In this document: positions 51,137 to 59,330 of the stretch, in pieces
Layout: each line of letters starts with the position of its first letter
Numbering within the stretch: position 1 is the stretch's first letter
Origin: Candidatus Aquidulcis sp.
GTDB taxonomy: Bacteria; Chloroflexota; Anaerolineae; UBA4142
Direction: 5' to 3'
Length of the DNA stretch: 64,000 nt
Assembly (NCBI GenBank): GCA_020723345.1
Contig: DYJA01000026.1
Span: 1-64,000, forward strand
Position numbers and translations under genes: made by a program
The notes under the pieces: model-generated
Databases searched by the model: none
The model's input: the letters and a program-made list of their open reading frames with translations, nothing else
What the model was told of the DNA's origin: nothing

Positions 51137-51170
51137 AGACCTCACAGGTTTCCAGAAACCTGTGAGGTCT
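51137..51170. repeat. 34-bp palindrome, AGACCTCACAGG type
   Basis: AGACCTCACAGGTTTCC is followed directly by its complement with one central mismatch. Palindromes of the same length and layout occur at 52320-52353, 60903-60935 and 62345-62378. Confidence 0.88.
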
Positions 51171-51236
51171 ATTGTAGCACAAAATTCGATTTCCGTTTTC
51201 CTGCAACTGCAAGTATAATGGCGGCGGGAGGGGGAA

Positions 51237-52316
51237 ATGACTTTGAATCCATACAAGGTTCTCGCGGAACGTTTGGACGCGCTGCCAAATGGTTTTCCGC
51301 CGACGGACGACGGCGCGGAATTGCGCTTGCTCGCGAAATTGTTCACGCCCGAAGAAGCCGCGCTTGCCGCGCAATTGCGTTTGACGCGTGAGACGCCCGA
51401 GCAAATCGCCGCGCGCATCGGCGGCGACGCGGACGCGCTGGCAAAGCAACTCAAGGCGATGGCGCGGCGCGGGCTCATCGGCGCGGGACGTGCGGAAGGT
51501 GGCATGGGATACTGCCTGCTGCCGTTCGTCGTCGGCTTTTATGAAATGCAGGGCAGCACGATGGACGCCGAGTTCGCGCGCTTGTTTGACGATTATTATC
51601 GGCAGGCGTTCGCCAAGGCGATGAACGCCGCGCCGCCCGTGCATCGTGTTATTCCCGTGAACAAGACGGTGCAAATGGATGTCGAGGTGCAGCCGTTTGA
51701 GAGCGTCGCGGAAATTGTGAATAGCGCGAAAGCATGGGGCGTGCTGGATTGCATTTGTCGCAAACAAAAAACGCTGGTCGGCGAGCCGTGCCAGCATCCG
51801 GTTCAAATGTGCATGGCGCTGAGCCAAATCCCTGACACGTTTGCGTCCACTCCAACGATTCGCGCGCTGACGCGCGAAGAGGCATTGGCGACTTTACGAC
51901 AGGCGGCGGAAGCGGGCTTGGTTCATCAAGTCAGCAACAACCAACGCGGCTTGTGGTACATTTGCAATTGTTGTACCTGTTCGTGCGCGATTTTGCGCGG
52001 GATGGCTGATCTCGGAATGGCGAACGTGGTCGCGCGTTCCTCCTTCGTCAATCGCGTGGACGACGCGTTGTGCATCGGCTGCGAATTGTGCATCGAGCGA
52101 TGCCAGTTCGACGCGTTGACGATGGACGACCAAATCGCGCGCGTCAACGAGACGCGCTGCGTGGGCTGCGGCGTCTGCGTGCTTGCGTGCGATCAAGACG
52201 CGCTGCATCTCGCGCGGCGTCCCGCGGATCAAGTTTTGCCGCCGCCGGTCACGGAAGCGGACTGGCGCGCGGAACGCGCGGCGGCGCGTGGGATCAGGTT
52301 GGATGCGGTGATGTAA
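51237..52316 (+). CDS. 4Fe-4S iron-sulfur protein with N-terminal winged-helix-like region
   Basis: This 359-residue protein has an N-terminal helical region that looks like a winged helix (30-90), a Cys-rich middle (DCICRKQ, CNCCTCSC) and two ferredoxin motifs at the C-terminus (CIGCELCIERC and CVGCGVCVLAC). It probably moves electrons or senses redox state; similar proteins are annotated only as 4Fe-4S binding proteins. TATAAT at 51214-51219 and GGGAGGGGG before the ATG suggest its own promoter. A bidirectional hairpin follows the stop. Confidence 0.85.
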   Translation: MTLNPYKVLAERLDALPNGFPPTDDGAELRLLAKLFTPEEAALAAQLRLTRETPEQIAARIGGDADALAKQLKAMARRGLIGAGRAEGGMGYCLLPFVVGFYEMQGSTMDAEFARLFDDYYRQAFAKAMNAAPPVHRVIPVNKTVQMDVEVQPFESVAEIVNSAKAWGVLDCICRKQKTLVGEPCQHPVQMCMALSQIPDTFASTPTIRALTREEALATLRQAAEAGLVHQVSNNQRGLWYICNCCTCSCAILRGMADLGMANVVARSSFVNRVDDALCIGCELCIERCQFDALTMDDQIARVNETRCVGCGVCVLACDQDALHLARRPADQVLPPPVTEADWRAERAAARGIRLDAVM

Positions 52317-52319
52317 ACA

Positions 52320-52353
52320 AGACCCGAAGGGTTTCCAAAAACTCTTCGGGTCT
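52320..52353. terminator. 34-bp hairpin between convergent genes
   Basis: AGACCCGAAG...CTTCGGGTCT forms a strong stem in the 39-bp gap between the iron-sulfur protein and GNAT genes. It has the same length and ends as the 51137 palindrome and probably terminates both transcripts. Confidence 0.75.
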
Positions 52354-52355
52354 CT

Positions 52356-52859
52356 TCATTTCTGCGGCAGCCGCACCCGTGCCATCATCAACGTATCCAC
52401 GTATTGCCCGTCGCGGAACGCGTAGCCGATTTGCGTCCCCTCAACTTGAAAGCCGAATTTCTTGTACAATTTGACCGCTGGTTCGTTGTCGGGATACACG
52501 CCAAGTTCGAGACGAAAGAGGTTGAGCCACTTGTCGGCGAGATCGATCGCGGCTTGCATCAGCGCGGTGCCGATGCCTTTGCCTTGCCAATCGTCGCGCA
52601 CCATCATGCCGATCTCGCCGACGTGACGGCGGCGCGGCGCGTTGGGGCGCGTTTGCAACCCAATTTGCCCGACGACTTGTCCGTCTACGCACGCGACGAG
52701 ACTGTAAAACCCCTCCGGCGGTTCCGCGATTTTTTTGCGCCATTGCTCGACGGAAGGGAACGGAATTTGGAGCGTGCCCCAGATCACTTTGGGGTAGGTG
52801 AAAATTTTGGTGATCGCTTCGTAGTCGCTCGGTTCGGCTCGACGGATGGTGAGGTTCAT
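52356..52859 (-). CDS. GNAT-family acetyltransferase
   Basis: This 167-residue protein has VRDDWQGKGIGTALMQAAID as the acetyl-CoA-binding motif A and LGVYPDNEPAVKLYKKFGF as motif B. It resembles the RimJ/L and PhnO-like general GNAT enzymes; the substrate is unknown. Confidence 0.92.
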   Translation of the reverse strand: MNLTIRRAEPSDYEAITKIFTYPKVIWGTLQIPFPSVEQWRKKIAEPPEGFYSLVACVDGQVVGQIGLQTRPNAPRRRHVGEIGMMVRDDWQGKGIGTALMQAAIDLADKWLNLFRLELGVYPDNEPAVKLYKKFGFQVEGTQIGYAFRDGQYVDTLMMARVRLPQK

Positions 52860-52874
52860 GGTTTTCTCCTTGGA

Positions 52875-53534
52875 TTATTCCGCAAACCAAATCTTCCCAA
52901 GCCGCCGCGCTTCGGCTTGACAAAATTTCTTGACCTCCGACCATTGAATTAGCGCAAGCACCGTTGGTTCTTCCTGCTGATCGGCAATGTCAAAGTCAAC
53001 CAAGGCGGTTAGCGTTCGCATCGGGAACGTGCGCGAGTTGGGGTATTTTGCTTCAATGCGCGCGAACAAATCGTCGAGTGGAATGTGCTGCGCAATCGCG
53101 TAGATGTCGTAAAAATCTTTTCGCATTCCGCGTCCAGCGATGGCATCCAATTTCATCAGTCCGATGTCGGCTAAACTCGCGATTTCGACTCCAACGACAG
53201 ACTCGGTTGGCGCGAGGAGCGGATAGCCGTAACTGAAAAAACTTGCCGCGACACCATCCGCTTCGAGAACCAAGCCCAGGGTTGAATCTTGGTGGATGGC
53301 GAGCGTATGGCTTTGCAGCGACAAAACGATTTGATGCCGCAGAGCATCGTTCAGCGTTTCGATATTGGCAAACAGATCGAGGTCTTGCGAAATGCGGTGT
53401 CCCAGACGCAACGCCAATGCCGTGCCACCCGCAAGATAGAACGGATGCAGTATTGCGAGCGCGCCCAAGACCTCTAACAATTTTCTGGTTTGCGGCAAAA
53501 CCGCTTCCCAATGCGGCGATTCTAATTCGCCCAT
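52875..53534 (-). CDS. AbiEii/AbiGii-like nucleotidyltransferase
   Basis: This 219-residue protein has LAGGTALALRLGHRISQDLD, the GGT and R-x-S-x-D-x-D core of the AbiEii toxin family, and KLDAIAGRGMRKDFYDIYAI downstream. AbiEii toxins are paired with an upstream antitoxin and act in abortive infection or as type IV toxins. ATG at 53534 overlaps the 3' end of the upstream gene by 13 bp. Confidence 0.88.
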   Translation of the reverse strand: MGELESPHWEAVLPQTRKLLEVLGALAILHPFYLAGGTALALRLGHRISQDLDLFANIETLNDALRHQIVLSLQSHTLAIHQDSTLGLVLEADGVAASFFSYGYPLLAPTESVVGVEIASLADIGLMKLDAIAGRGMRKDFYDIYAIAQHIPLDDLFARIEAKYPNSRTFPMRTLTALVDFDIADQQEEPTVLALIQWSEVKKFCQAEARRLGKIWFAE

Positions 53535-53821
53535 ATTCTTTCTCCGCGCTGATAATCGGTGAGTTGAAAGTAGCAAATCCAAAATTTAAAACGACGGCGC
53601 GGCAGACAACGCCATCCTGCGCGGCGCACCCAGTCTGCCAGCCGTTGACTGCCATAGCGCGCGAACAGCCAGCGCAATTCCGCGCGGTCGCCCCACGCGA
53701 GCGTCCGTTCGATGATCGTGAATGCGTTACGTTCCGGCTCGAGTTTCTCCAGATCGTACTCTTGGAAAAATGGGCGGAGCGTTGTCGGGATTCCAGTCGT
53801 GGTTGTTTCAAGTGGTGGCAT
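53522..53821 (-). CDS. Probable antitoxin partner of the AbiEii-like protein
   Basis: This 99-residue protein has LRPFFQEYDLEKLEPERNAFTIIERTL and RRFKFWICYF; small proteins of this type precede AbiEii-like genes in many bacteria. Its role as antitoxin is inferred from the overlap and order. ATG at 53821 was chosen over upstream codons because it opens the conserved PPLETT region. Confidence 0.65.
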   Translation of the reverse strand: MPPLETTTTGIPTTLRPFFQEYDLEKLEPERNAFTIIERTLAWGDRAELRWLFARYGSQRLADWVRRAGWRCLPRRRFKFWICYFQLTDYQRGERIWAN

Positions 53822-53934
53822 CAGTTGCCTCGTAAATTCATTATACCGCAGAGCGACGGAAAACAAAAGCGCGCATTTGGTATTTGCCCCGCGTCGTGGT
53901 AAAATCGGCGCACCTTGAAATTATCGGAGTCAGT

Positions 53935-55644
53935 GTGCCTCCCAAACCCAAACGCTGGCAAATTGCGCCGCGCGTCTCGTCGCTCGTCGTCGCGCGTTTC
54001 CCCAATTTGCATCCACTCGTCGTTCAAATCTTGTACAATCGCGGCATCACCGCGCCCGAACAAGCCGAAACGTTCCTCGCGCCCGACGCGCTGATCGGCA
54101 ATCCGTTTCAGATGCGCGGCGTGAACGAAGCAATTGATCGTCTGCGCCGCGCGATTCGCGCGGGTGAAGCGATTGCCGTCTACGGCGATTTCGACGCGGA
54201 CGGCGTGACCGCGACCGCGCTGCTCGTCCAGGTTCTGAAATCGTTAGGCGCGAAAGCCAAGCCGTACATCCCGCATCGTGTTGATGAAGGGTACGGCTTG
54301 AATCTCGAAGCGTTGCAACAACTGAAAGACGAAGGCGCGCGCGTCGTCATCACCGTGGATTGCGGCGTCCGTTCGCTCGACGAGGTCGCGTTCGGCACGC
54401 GGATTGGCTTGGATATGATCGTCACCGATCATCACGCGCCAACCGATGCGTTGCCCGACGCGTTCGCGGTGATCGATCCGAAACAGCCGCAGTGCCAATA
54501 TCCGACGAAAGAATTGTCGGGCGTGGGCGTCGCGTTCAAACTCGCGCAAGCGCTGCTGCGCGTCAACGACCGCGTCCCGCTGAAAAATCAAACTCCCATT
54601 TCCGAAGACGCGCTCCTCGATCTTGTCGCGCTGGGCACCGTCGCCGATCTCGTTCCGCTGACGAACGAAAACCGCGCGCTCGTCAAACGCGGCATCGCGC
54701 GCTTGCGGCAATCGGAGCGACCGGGAATTCAGTCGTTGATCCGTCACGCCGCGATCAAGCCCGAAATGCTCGACACCGGCAATATCGGTTTCACGCTCGC
54801 GCCGCGGCTCAACGCGGCCGGTCGGCTCGAACACGCGTTGATGGCGTACGATTTGCTCACGACGATTTATCCCGACGAAGCGGAGGCGCTCGCGCAAAAA
54901 CTCGAAGCGACGAATCGCGAGCGCCAGCAACTCACGGCGAAACTGACGCTTCAAGCGCGCGATGTTGTCGCCGCGCGCGCGGATGACGAATCGCTGTTGT
55001 TCGTCGTCGATCCCGAATTTCTCGAAGGCATTGTCGGCTTGATCGCGAGTCGGCTCACGGAAGAATTTTATCGTCCCGCGATTGCGGTGCATCGCGGCGA
55101 ATCCGAAAGCCGCGGCTCGGCGCGCAGCATCAGCGAATTCAACATCGTCGCCGCGCTCGACGAGTGCCGCGAGCTGCTCGTGCGGCATGGCGGACACGCG
55201 ATGGCGGCGGGCTTTACCGTTCGCAACGAAAATTTGTCCGCGCTCGAAGCGCGTCTGCGCGCAATCGCGGCGCGCGCGCTCGCGCCATCCGAACTCGCGC
55301 CGACGCTAACCGTGGACGCGGAGGCGTCGTTGAGCGAGATGAACTGGGCGCTGCAAAAATCGCTCGAACAACTCGCGCCGTTCGGCTACGGCAACCGCGA
55401 GCCGATTTTCGTCAGCCGCAACGTCGGCGTGCGCGAGGCGCGACTCGTCGGCAGCGAGCATTTGAAATTGTTGTTGAGCGACGGGCAAATCGTGTGGGAC
55501 GCGATCGCGTTTCGGCAGGGAAGTTGGATTGGCAATTTGCCGCAACGCATTGACGTCGCGTATCAACTCGACGCGCGAACGTGGAATGGCGAGAGGCGGT
55601 TGCAGTTGAATGTGAAAGACATCAAGCCGACGAAGGACGGATAA
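53935..55644 (+). CDS. recJ: Single-stranded-DNA-specific exonuclease RecJ
   Basis: RecJ degrades single-stranded DNA 5' to 3' in mismatch and recombination repair. The 569-residue protein has YGDFDADGVTATALL, TVDCG, VTDHHAP (DHH), and GHAMAAGFTV (DHHA1), followed by the C-terminal OB-like domain. GTG at 53935 with GGAG six bases upstream is preferred to the upstream ATG at 53884, which has no ribosome site. Confidence 0.95.
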   Translation: MPPKPKRWQIAPRVSSLVVARFPNLHPLVVQILYNRGITAPEQAETFLAPDALIGNPFQMRGVNEAIDRLRRAIRAGEAIAVYGDFDADGVTATALLVQVLKSLGAKAKPYIPHRVDEGYGLNLEALQQLKDEGARVVITVDCGVRSLDEVAFGTRIGLDMIVTDHHAPTDALPDAFAVIDPKQPQCQYPTKELSGVGVAFKLAQALLRVNDRVPLKNQTPISEDALLDLVALGTVADLVPLTNENRALVKRGIARLRQSERPGIQSLIRHAAIKPEMLDTGNIGFTLAPRLNAAGRLEHALMAYDLLTTIYPDEAEALAQKLEATNRERQQLTAKLTLQARDVVAARADDESLLFVVDPEFLEGIVGLIASRLTEEFYRPAIAVHRGESESRGSARSISEFNIVAALDECRELLVRHGGHAMAAGFTVRNENLSALEARLRAIAARALAPSELAPTLTVDAEASLSEMNWALQKSLEQLAPFGYGNREPIFVSRNVGVREARLVGSEHLKLLLSDGQIVWDAIAFRQGSWIGNLPQRIDVAYQLDARTWNGERRLQLNVKDIKPTKDG

Positions 55645-55692
55645 TTCGTGCAGGGGGGCAGAGGTGCAGAGGGGCAGGGGAGTCGGAAAAAA

Positions 55693-56139
55693 GTGACAAA
55701 TTCCAGAGAGTACCCCGCGCGTCCCATCCCCGGCGTCGGCGTCATCGTTCGCAAAGACGACGCGATTCTTTTGATTCAGCGCGGCAATCCACCGCGCCGC
55801 GGTGAGTGGGGCATTCCCGGCGGCGCGGTCGAAATCGGCGAGACGTGGCGCGACGCGGCGCGGCGCGAAGTGCGCGAAGAGTGCGGCATCGAAATCGCGG
55901 TGGGTGAAATCGTCGACGCGATTGACGTCATCGTGCATGACGACGCGGGACGCGCGCAGTATCATTTCGCGATTGGCGATTTCGCGGCGACGTACGTCAG
56001 CGGGGAGTTGCGCGCGGCGAGCGATGTGCTGGATGCGCGTTGGGTACTGTTGAGCGAGTTGGACAAGTTTCCGCTGCCGGAAAAAACGCGCGCGGTGATT
56101 GAAAAGGCAGAGGGGAGCAGAAGGCAGAAGAAGGCGTAG
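55693..56139 (+). CDS. Nudix hydrolase
   Basis: This protein of about 148 residues has the full Nudix box, GGAVEIGETWRDAARREVRE followed by ECGI, and so hydrolyses a nucleoside diphosphate linked to another group. PIPGVGVIV is the usual first strand. The frame is open to a GTG at 55648, but the extra residues are encoded by a GCAGAGGGGCAGGGG word repeat, so GTG at 55693 is taken. The last 12 residues and the stop are also repeat sequence. Confidence 0.88.
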   Translation: MTNSREYPARPIPGVGVIVRKDDAILLIQRGNPPRRGEWGIPGGAVEIGETWRDAARREVREECGIEIAVGEIVDAIDVIVHDDAGRAQYHFAIGDFAATYVSGELRAASDVLDARWVLLSELDKFPLPEKTRAVIEKAEGSRRQKKA

Positions 56140-56250
56140 ATGGCATGAGAAGGCGGAGCAGGCGAAGACGGTAGCGAAGGCGCGCCTTCCTATCCTCTTC
56201 GCCGTCTTCGCCCTCTGATGCCTTCTTAATCCTTCTCATCCCTTCTGGTA
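56105..56250. repeat. GAAGGCA word array, second copy
   Basis: GCAGAAGGCAGAAGAAGGCG and GATGGCATGAGAAGGCG run to GGCGCGCC and then CGCCGTCTTCGCC, TGATGCCTTCTT. It shares words and the GGCGCGCC centre with the array at 12672-12832 but is otherwise different in sequence order. Confidence 0.83.
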
Positions 56251-56255
56251 TTGCA

Positions 56256-56633
56256 ATGAGACGCGATTTGTTATTTTCAGGCATCCTCGGTTTGCTCATC
56301 GGCGCGGGCATGTACGCGGGCGCGAGCGCGCTCAGCGCGCACATTCCGATTTTGTTGCCCGGCTTGATCCTGGGCGCAATTGTATTTGCGTTTTTCTTTG
56401 TTCTTGCGCTGATCGAAGTGCCGATGATGGTGTTTGGCTTGCGGCAAATGGCGCGCAGCCCTTCGATGCCGCGTCGATTGCTGGTTGCGGCGTTCGGTTT
56501 CTACGTCGCGTTTGCGTCGGTGTACGCGTCGGCGTGTGTACTGTTGACCGGACAAATCGCGTTTGGGCTTGTGATTGCGGCGATGTGTGTTGTGCGGTTG
56601 GTGAGCGGAATTTGGATCGGTGTCAACGAATGA
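56256..56633 (+). CDS. Small integral membrane protein
   Basis: This 125-residue protein has four hydrophobic segments (about 7-30, 33-57, 75-95 and 98-121). The family is not recognised. It lies directly after a word array, and its TGA stop is part of the next array. Confidence 0.65.
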   Translation: MRRDLLFSGILGLLIGAGMYAGASALSAHIPILLPGLILGAIVFAFFFVLALIEVPMMVFGLRQMARSPSMPRRLLVAAFGFYVAFASVYASACVLLTGQIAFGLVIAAMCVVRLVSGIWIGVNE

Positions 56634-56697
56634 ACAACGAATAAACGAATGTGGTCGCGCGCGATTCGTTTATTCGTTTGAGATTCGTTGAGGCGAG
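56624..56697. repeat. CAACGAAT/ATTCGTT word array sharing words with the MITE
   Basis: CAACGAATGAACAACGAATAAACGAAT faces ATTCGTTTATTCGTTTGAGATTCGTTG. The same words form the interior of the MITE at 17853-18004. The MITE ends (GGTGTGCGTCA) are absent here. Confidence 0.8.
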
Positions 56698-56702
56698 GGT
56701 TG

Positions 56703-56981
56703 ATGTTCACAGAATCGAACGGCGCGGTGACGTTCGCGGTCAAAGTGATTCCGCGCGCGAGCAAAAATCAGATCGCGGGAACCGAAGGGGACGCGATCAA
56801 GATTCGTTTGAACGCGCCGCCGGTCGAGGGCAAGGCGAACGACGCGCTGATCGAATTTCTCGCGGACGCGCTCGGCGTGCGGCGCGCGCAAATCGAGATC
56901 ATCGTGGGGCAAACCGCGCGGCGCAAAATTGTGCGCGTGCGCGGCGTGACTGCGCGCGCGATTGAGGAAACGCTGAAATAA
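56703..56981 (+). CDS. DUF167/YggU-family protein
   Basis: This 92-residue protein has VIPRASKNQIAGTEGDAIKI and LNAPPVEGKANDALIEFLA, diagnostic of the YggU family, whose function is unknown. ATG at 56703 follows GAGGG; the frame could open 5 codons earlier in repeat sequence. Confidence 0.9.
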   Translation: MFTESNGAVTFAVKVIPRASKNQIAGTEGDAIKIRLNAPPVEGKANDALIEFLADALGVRRAQIEIIVGQTARRKIVRVRGVTARAIEETLK

Positions 56982-57065
56982 AAGAACGGAATGCAAACTG
57001 ATTACACTTTTCGGTATCAACGCCTTGGAGTGACCCGCCTTAACCACTTGGCAGTGGAACAAACT

Positions 57066-57725
57066 CTAGATCAGCCCTTCCTTGATCGCAATCGCGACTG
57101 CCTGCGCGCGATTACGCGCGCCCAGCGCTGCCATGAGCTCTTCGATCCGGCGCTTGACCGTGCTTTCGCTCCAATGAATCTCCTGCGCGATTTCTTCGTT
57201 CGTCGCGCCGTCGGCAATGAGCGCGAGCACGCGAATCTCGTCCGGGGATAGGGGGTGTTCGCGGCGGACGTGCGCTTGCGCGAGCACGTGGAATTGTCGC
57301 AGCACCTGGTCGATCAGAGAGGGCGAGAGCAGGCGCTTGCCCGCGTGGACGAGCCGAATGGTTTCGACGACCGTTTCATCCAAACTGTTTTTCAGCAGGT
57401 ACGCGAACGCGCCCACGCGAAACGCTCCGAGGATATATTCGTCGTTATCGTACGCGGTCAGGATGATGATCTTGACTTGCGGCGCGACGCGCAGCAGGCG
57501 CGACGCAATCTCGATCCCATCCGCGCCAAACATTCGAATGTCGAGCAGGATGACGTGCGGAGACAGCGCGCTCACCTTCGAGAGCGCGGAGGTCGCGTCT
57601 TCCGCTTCGCCGACGATCTGAATATCGGGATAGGAACAGAGCAGACTCGTCAAACCGCGCCGCACGATCGGATGATCGTCCACGATCAGAACGCGAATCT
57701 TGGCGTCGCTCGCGTTCTCAGCCAT
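57066..57725 (-). CDS. LuxR/NarL-type response regulator
   Basis: This 219-residue transcription factor has a receiver domain with DDH (16-18) and phospho-acceptor Asp62 (LLDIRM), and a C-terminal LuxR-type helix-turn-helix (LSPDEIRVLALIADGATNEEIA). It overlaps the kinase gene by 8 bp, so the two are a cognate pair. CCACTTGGCAGTGG (57041-57054) beyond the stop could be a weak terminator. Confidence 0.95.
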   Translation of the reverse strand: MAENASDAKIRVLIVDDHPIVRRGLTSLLCSYPDIQIVGEAEDATSALSKVSALSPHVILLDIRMFGADGIEIASRLLRVAPQVKIIILTAYDNDEYILGAFRVGAFAYLLKNSLDETVVETIRLVHAGKRLLSPSLIDQVLRQFHVLAQAHVRREHPLSPDEIRVLALIADGATNEEIAQEIHWSESTVKRRIEELMAALGARNRAQAVAIAIKEGLI

Positions 57726-59277
57726 CGCTCAGTTCTCCCTCCGCGAGGGGCAAACAAAAGACGAGGCGCGTGCCTTGCCCGGGCGCGGAGCGCACCTGCA
57801 TCTTGCCCTTGAGTCCCTTGATGCGCTCCTGCATCCCCAACAAACCCAACCCTTTGCCATCGCCGTTTTTCTTTGGCTGTGCCGAATCGAAACCCTGTCC
57901 GTTGTCTTGCACTGTCACCCAGAGTTGCGTCGAGGTGAAATCCAGGGTCACCGCGCATTTGCTTGCCTGGGAGTGCAACATGACGTTGTGCAGACTCTCT
58001 TCCACGAGCCGAAAAATGGCGATTTCGGTGGCGGAGGGCAAGCGTTGGGGCGTGCCCGTGAATTGCATTTCGCACTGCACGCCGGAGAGTTCTTGGAACG
58101 CGACGATGTATTTGGAAAGCGCGGGCGTCAAGCCCACCGCATCCAGGAGCGGCGGCTGCAGGTCGTAAATCGCGCGGCGCAGTTCGCGTTCCATTTCGTC
58201 CAGGATTCCGCGCAGCGCGTCCATGCGCTCGCTCGCGCGCGGCGGCAGCCCCTCGCCCGCGACCACGCGCGTGGCTTTGAGTTCCAGGCGCGCGCCGGTG
58301 ATCAACTGGATGACGCCGTCGTGCATGTCGCGCGCGATGCGCGCGCGTTCTTCCTCTTGCAGCCGAATCGTCTTGTCCCACAGCGAGCGCAGTTGCTCCG
58401 CCTTGACGGCGATCTCATCTTTCGCGCGCGATAACTCCTGGGTGCGCTCCGCGACCTTGTGCTCGAGGTTCTGACTGAATTGTTTCACCTGGGTGTGCAG
58501 TTCGGCGTTCTTGATCGCGATCGAAGCCAAATCGCCGAATTGACTGAGCAGCCAGATGTCGTCGTCGTCGAAGGTCCTGCCGTCCGGATCGTTCAAGATG
58601 TCTATCCCGCCGATGATCTGGTTCTCCCATTTGAGCGGTACGCCGACGATGTGGTTCTCGGTCGCGCCCGGAAATGCCATCGAGTGACCGGGCCAGTTCC
58701 AATAGTCGTTGATGATCATTGGCTTGCCGGTTTGAATCACCTGACCGATCACGCCTTCGCCCAGATGCAGCGTGACGCCGGTCCAATCGCGCACGGCATT
58801 GTAACTGGCGGCGGTATGGATCAGTCCCTCGCGCGCGTCGTACAGATAGAGCAACCCGGCTTTGGCGCGCAATAACTCCGCGCCGCGACGTAAGAGCGCT
58901 TCCAACAGGGCGGGTGTTTCCAGGCGCGCGATAATATCCAGCGAGGTTTCGTGCAGCGCGATCATGGCTTCATACCGGTGTTTGGTTTCCTGAAACAGCC
59001 GGGCATTTTCCAGATCGCGTCGCGTATTCTCGATGCGCGTTGTCCACGCGAGGATGAGCCAGGCGACGAGCGGGAGGCCGATCGCAAACACGAGGAGGGC
59101 GCGGAGGAGCGCAAGCGAAGAGAGCGGGTGACCCTGAAGCCAAACTTGCTCGACCAGGGTATAACCCAATCCGATCACAGCGATCGACCACGGAATCGCC
59201 CAACGCCAATCGCGGATCCAAATATTTCGCGGCGAAGATGCTCCGGCTAGTTTTCGCACAGACGCTTGCGTTCCCAT
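57718..59277 (-). CDS. GAF-domain sensor histidine kinase (HisKA_3 type)
   Basis: This 519-residue kinase has two membrane segments (about 27-45 and 55-78), a GAF domain (about 115-260), a coiled coil, a HisKA_3 dimerisation motif with His319 (RIARDMHDG) and a C-terminal HATPase domain ending in GLGLLGMQERI. It would phosphorylate the response regulator beside it. The signal is unknown; the linked transporter and CoA ligase suggest an organic nutrient. Confidence 0.94.
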   Translation of the reverse strand: MGTQASVRKLAGASSPRNIWIRDWRWAIPWSIAVIGLGYTLVEQVWLQGHPLSSLALLRALLVFAIGLPLVAWLILAWTTRIENTRRDLENARLFQETKHRYEAMIALHETSLDIIARLETPALLEALLRRGAELLRAKAGLLYLYDAREGLIHTAASYNAVRDWTGVTLHLGEGVIGQVIQTGKPMIINDYWNWPGHSMAFPGATENHIVGVPLKWENQIIGGIDILNDPDGRTFDDDDIWLLSQFGDLASIAIKNAELHTQVKQFSQNLEHKVAERTQELSRAKDEIAVKAEQLRSLWDKTIRLQEEERARIARDMHDGVIQLITGARLELKATRVVAGEGLPPRASERMDALRGILDEMERELRRAIYDLQPPLLDAVGLTPALSKYIVAFQELSGVQCEMQFTGTPQRLPSATEIAIFRLVEESLHNVMLHSQASKCAVTLDFTSTQLWVTVQDNGQGFDSAQPKKNGDGKGLGLLGMQERIKGLKGKMQVRSAPGQGTRLVFCLPLAEGELSDG

Positions 59278-59300
59278 TTGTTCGGCAGTTCTTCGGGGTT

Positions 59301-59330
59301 ATTATAACGCGTTCCGCCCATCAACGTCAA
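59301..59330 (-). promoter_or_regulatory. Promoter of the two-component system
   Basis: On the minus strand TTGACG (59330-59325) and TATAAT (59306-59301) have an 18-bp spacer. It overlaps the stop region of the acyl-CoA synthetase gene, so the kinase can be transcribed independently. Confidence 0.65.
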
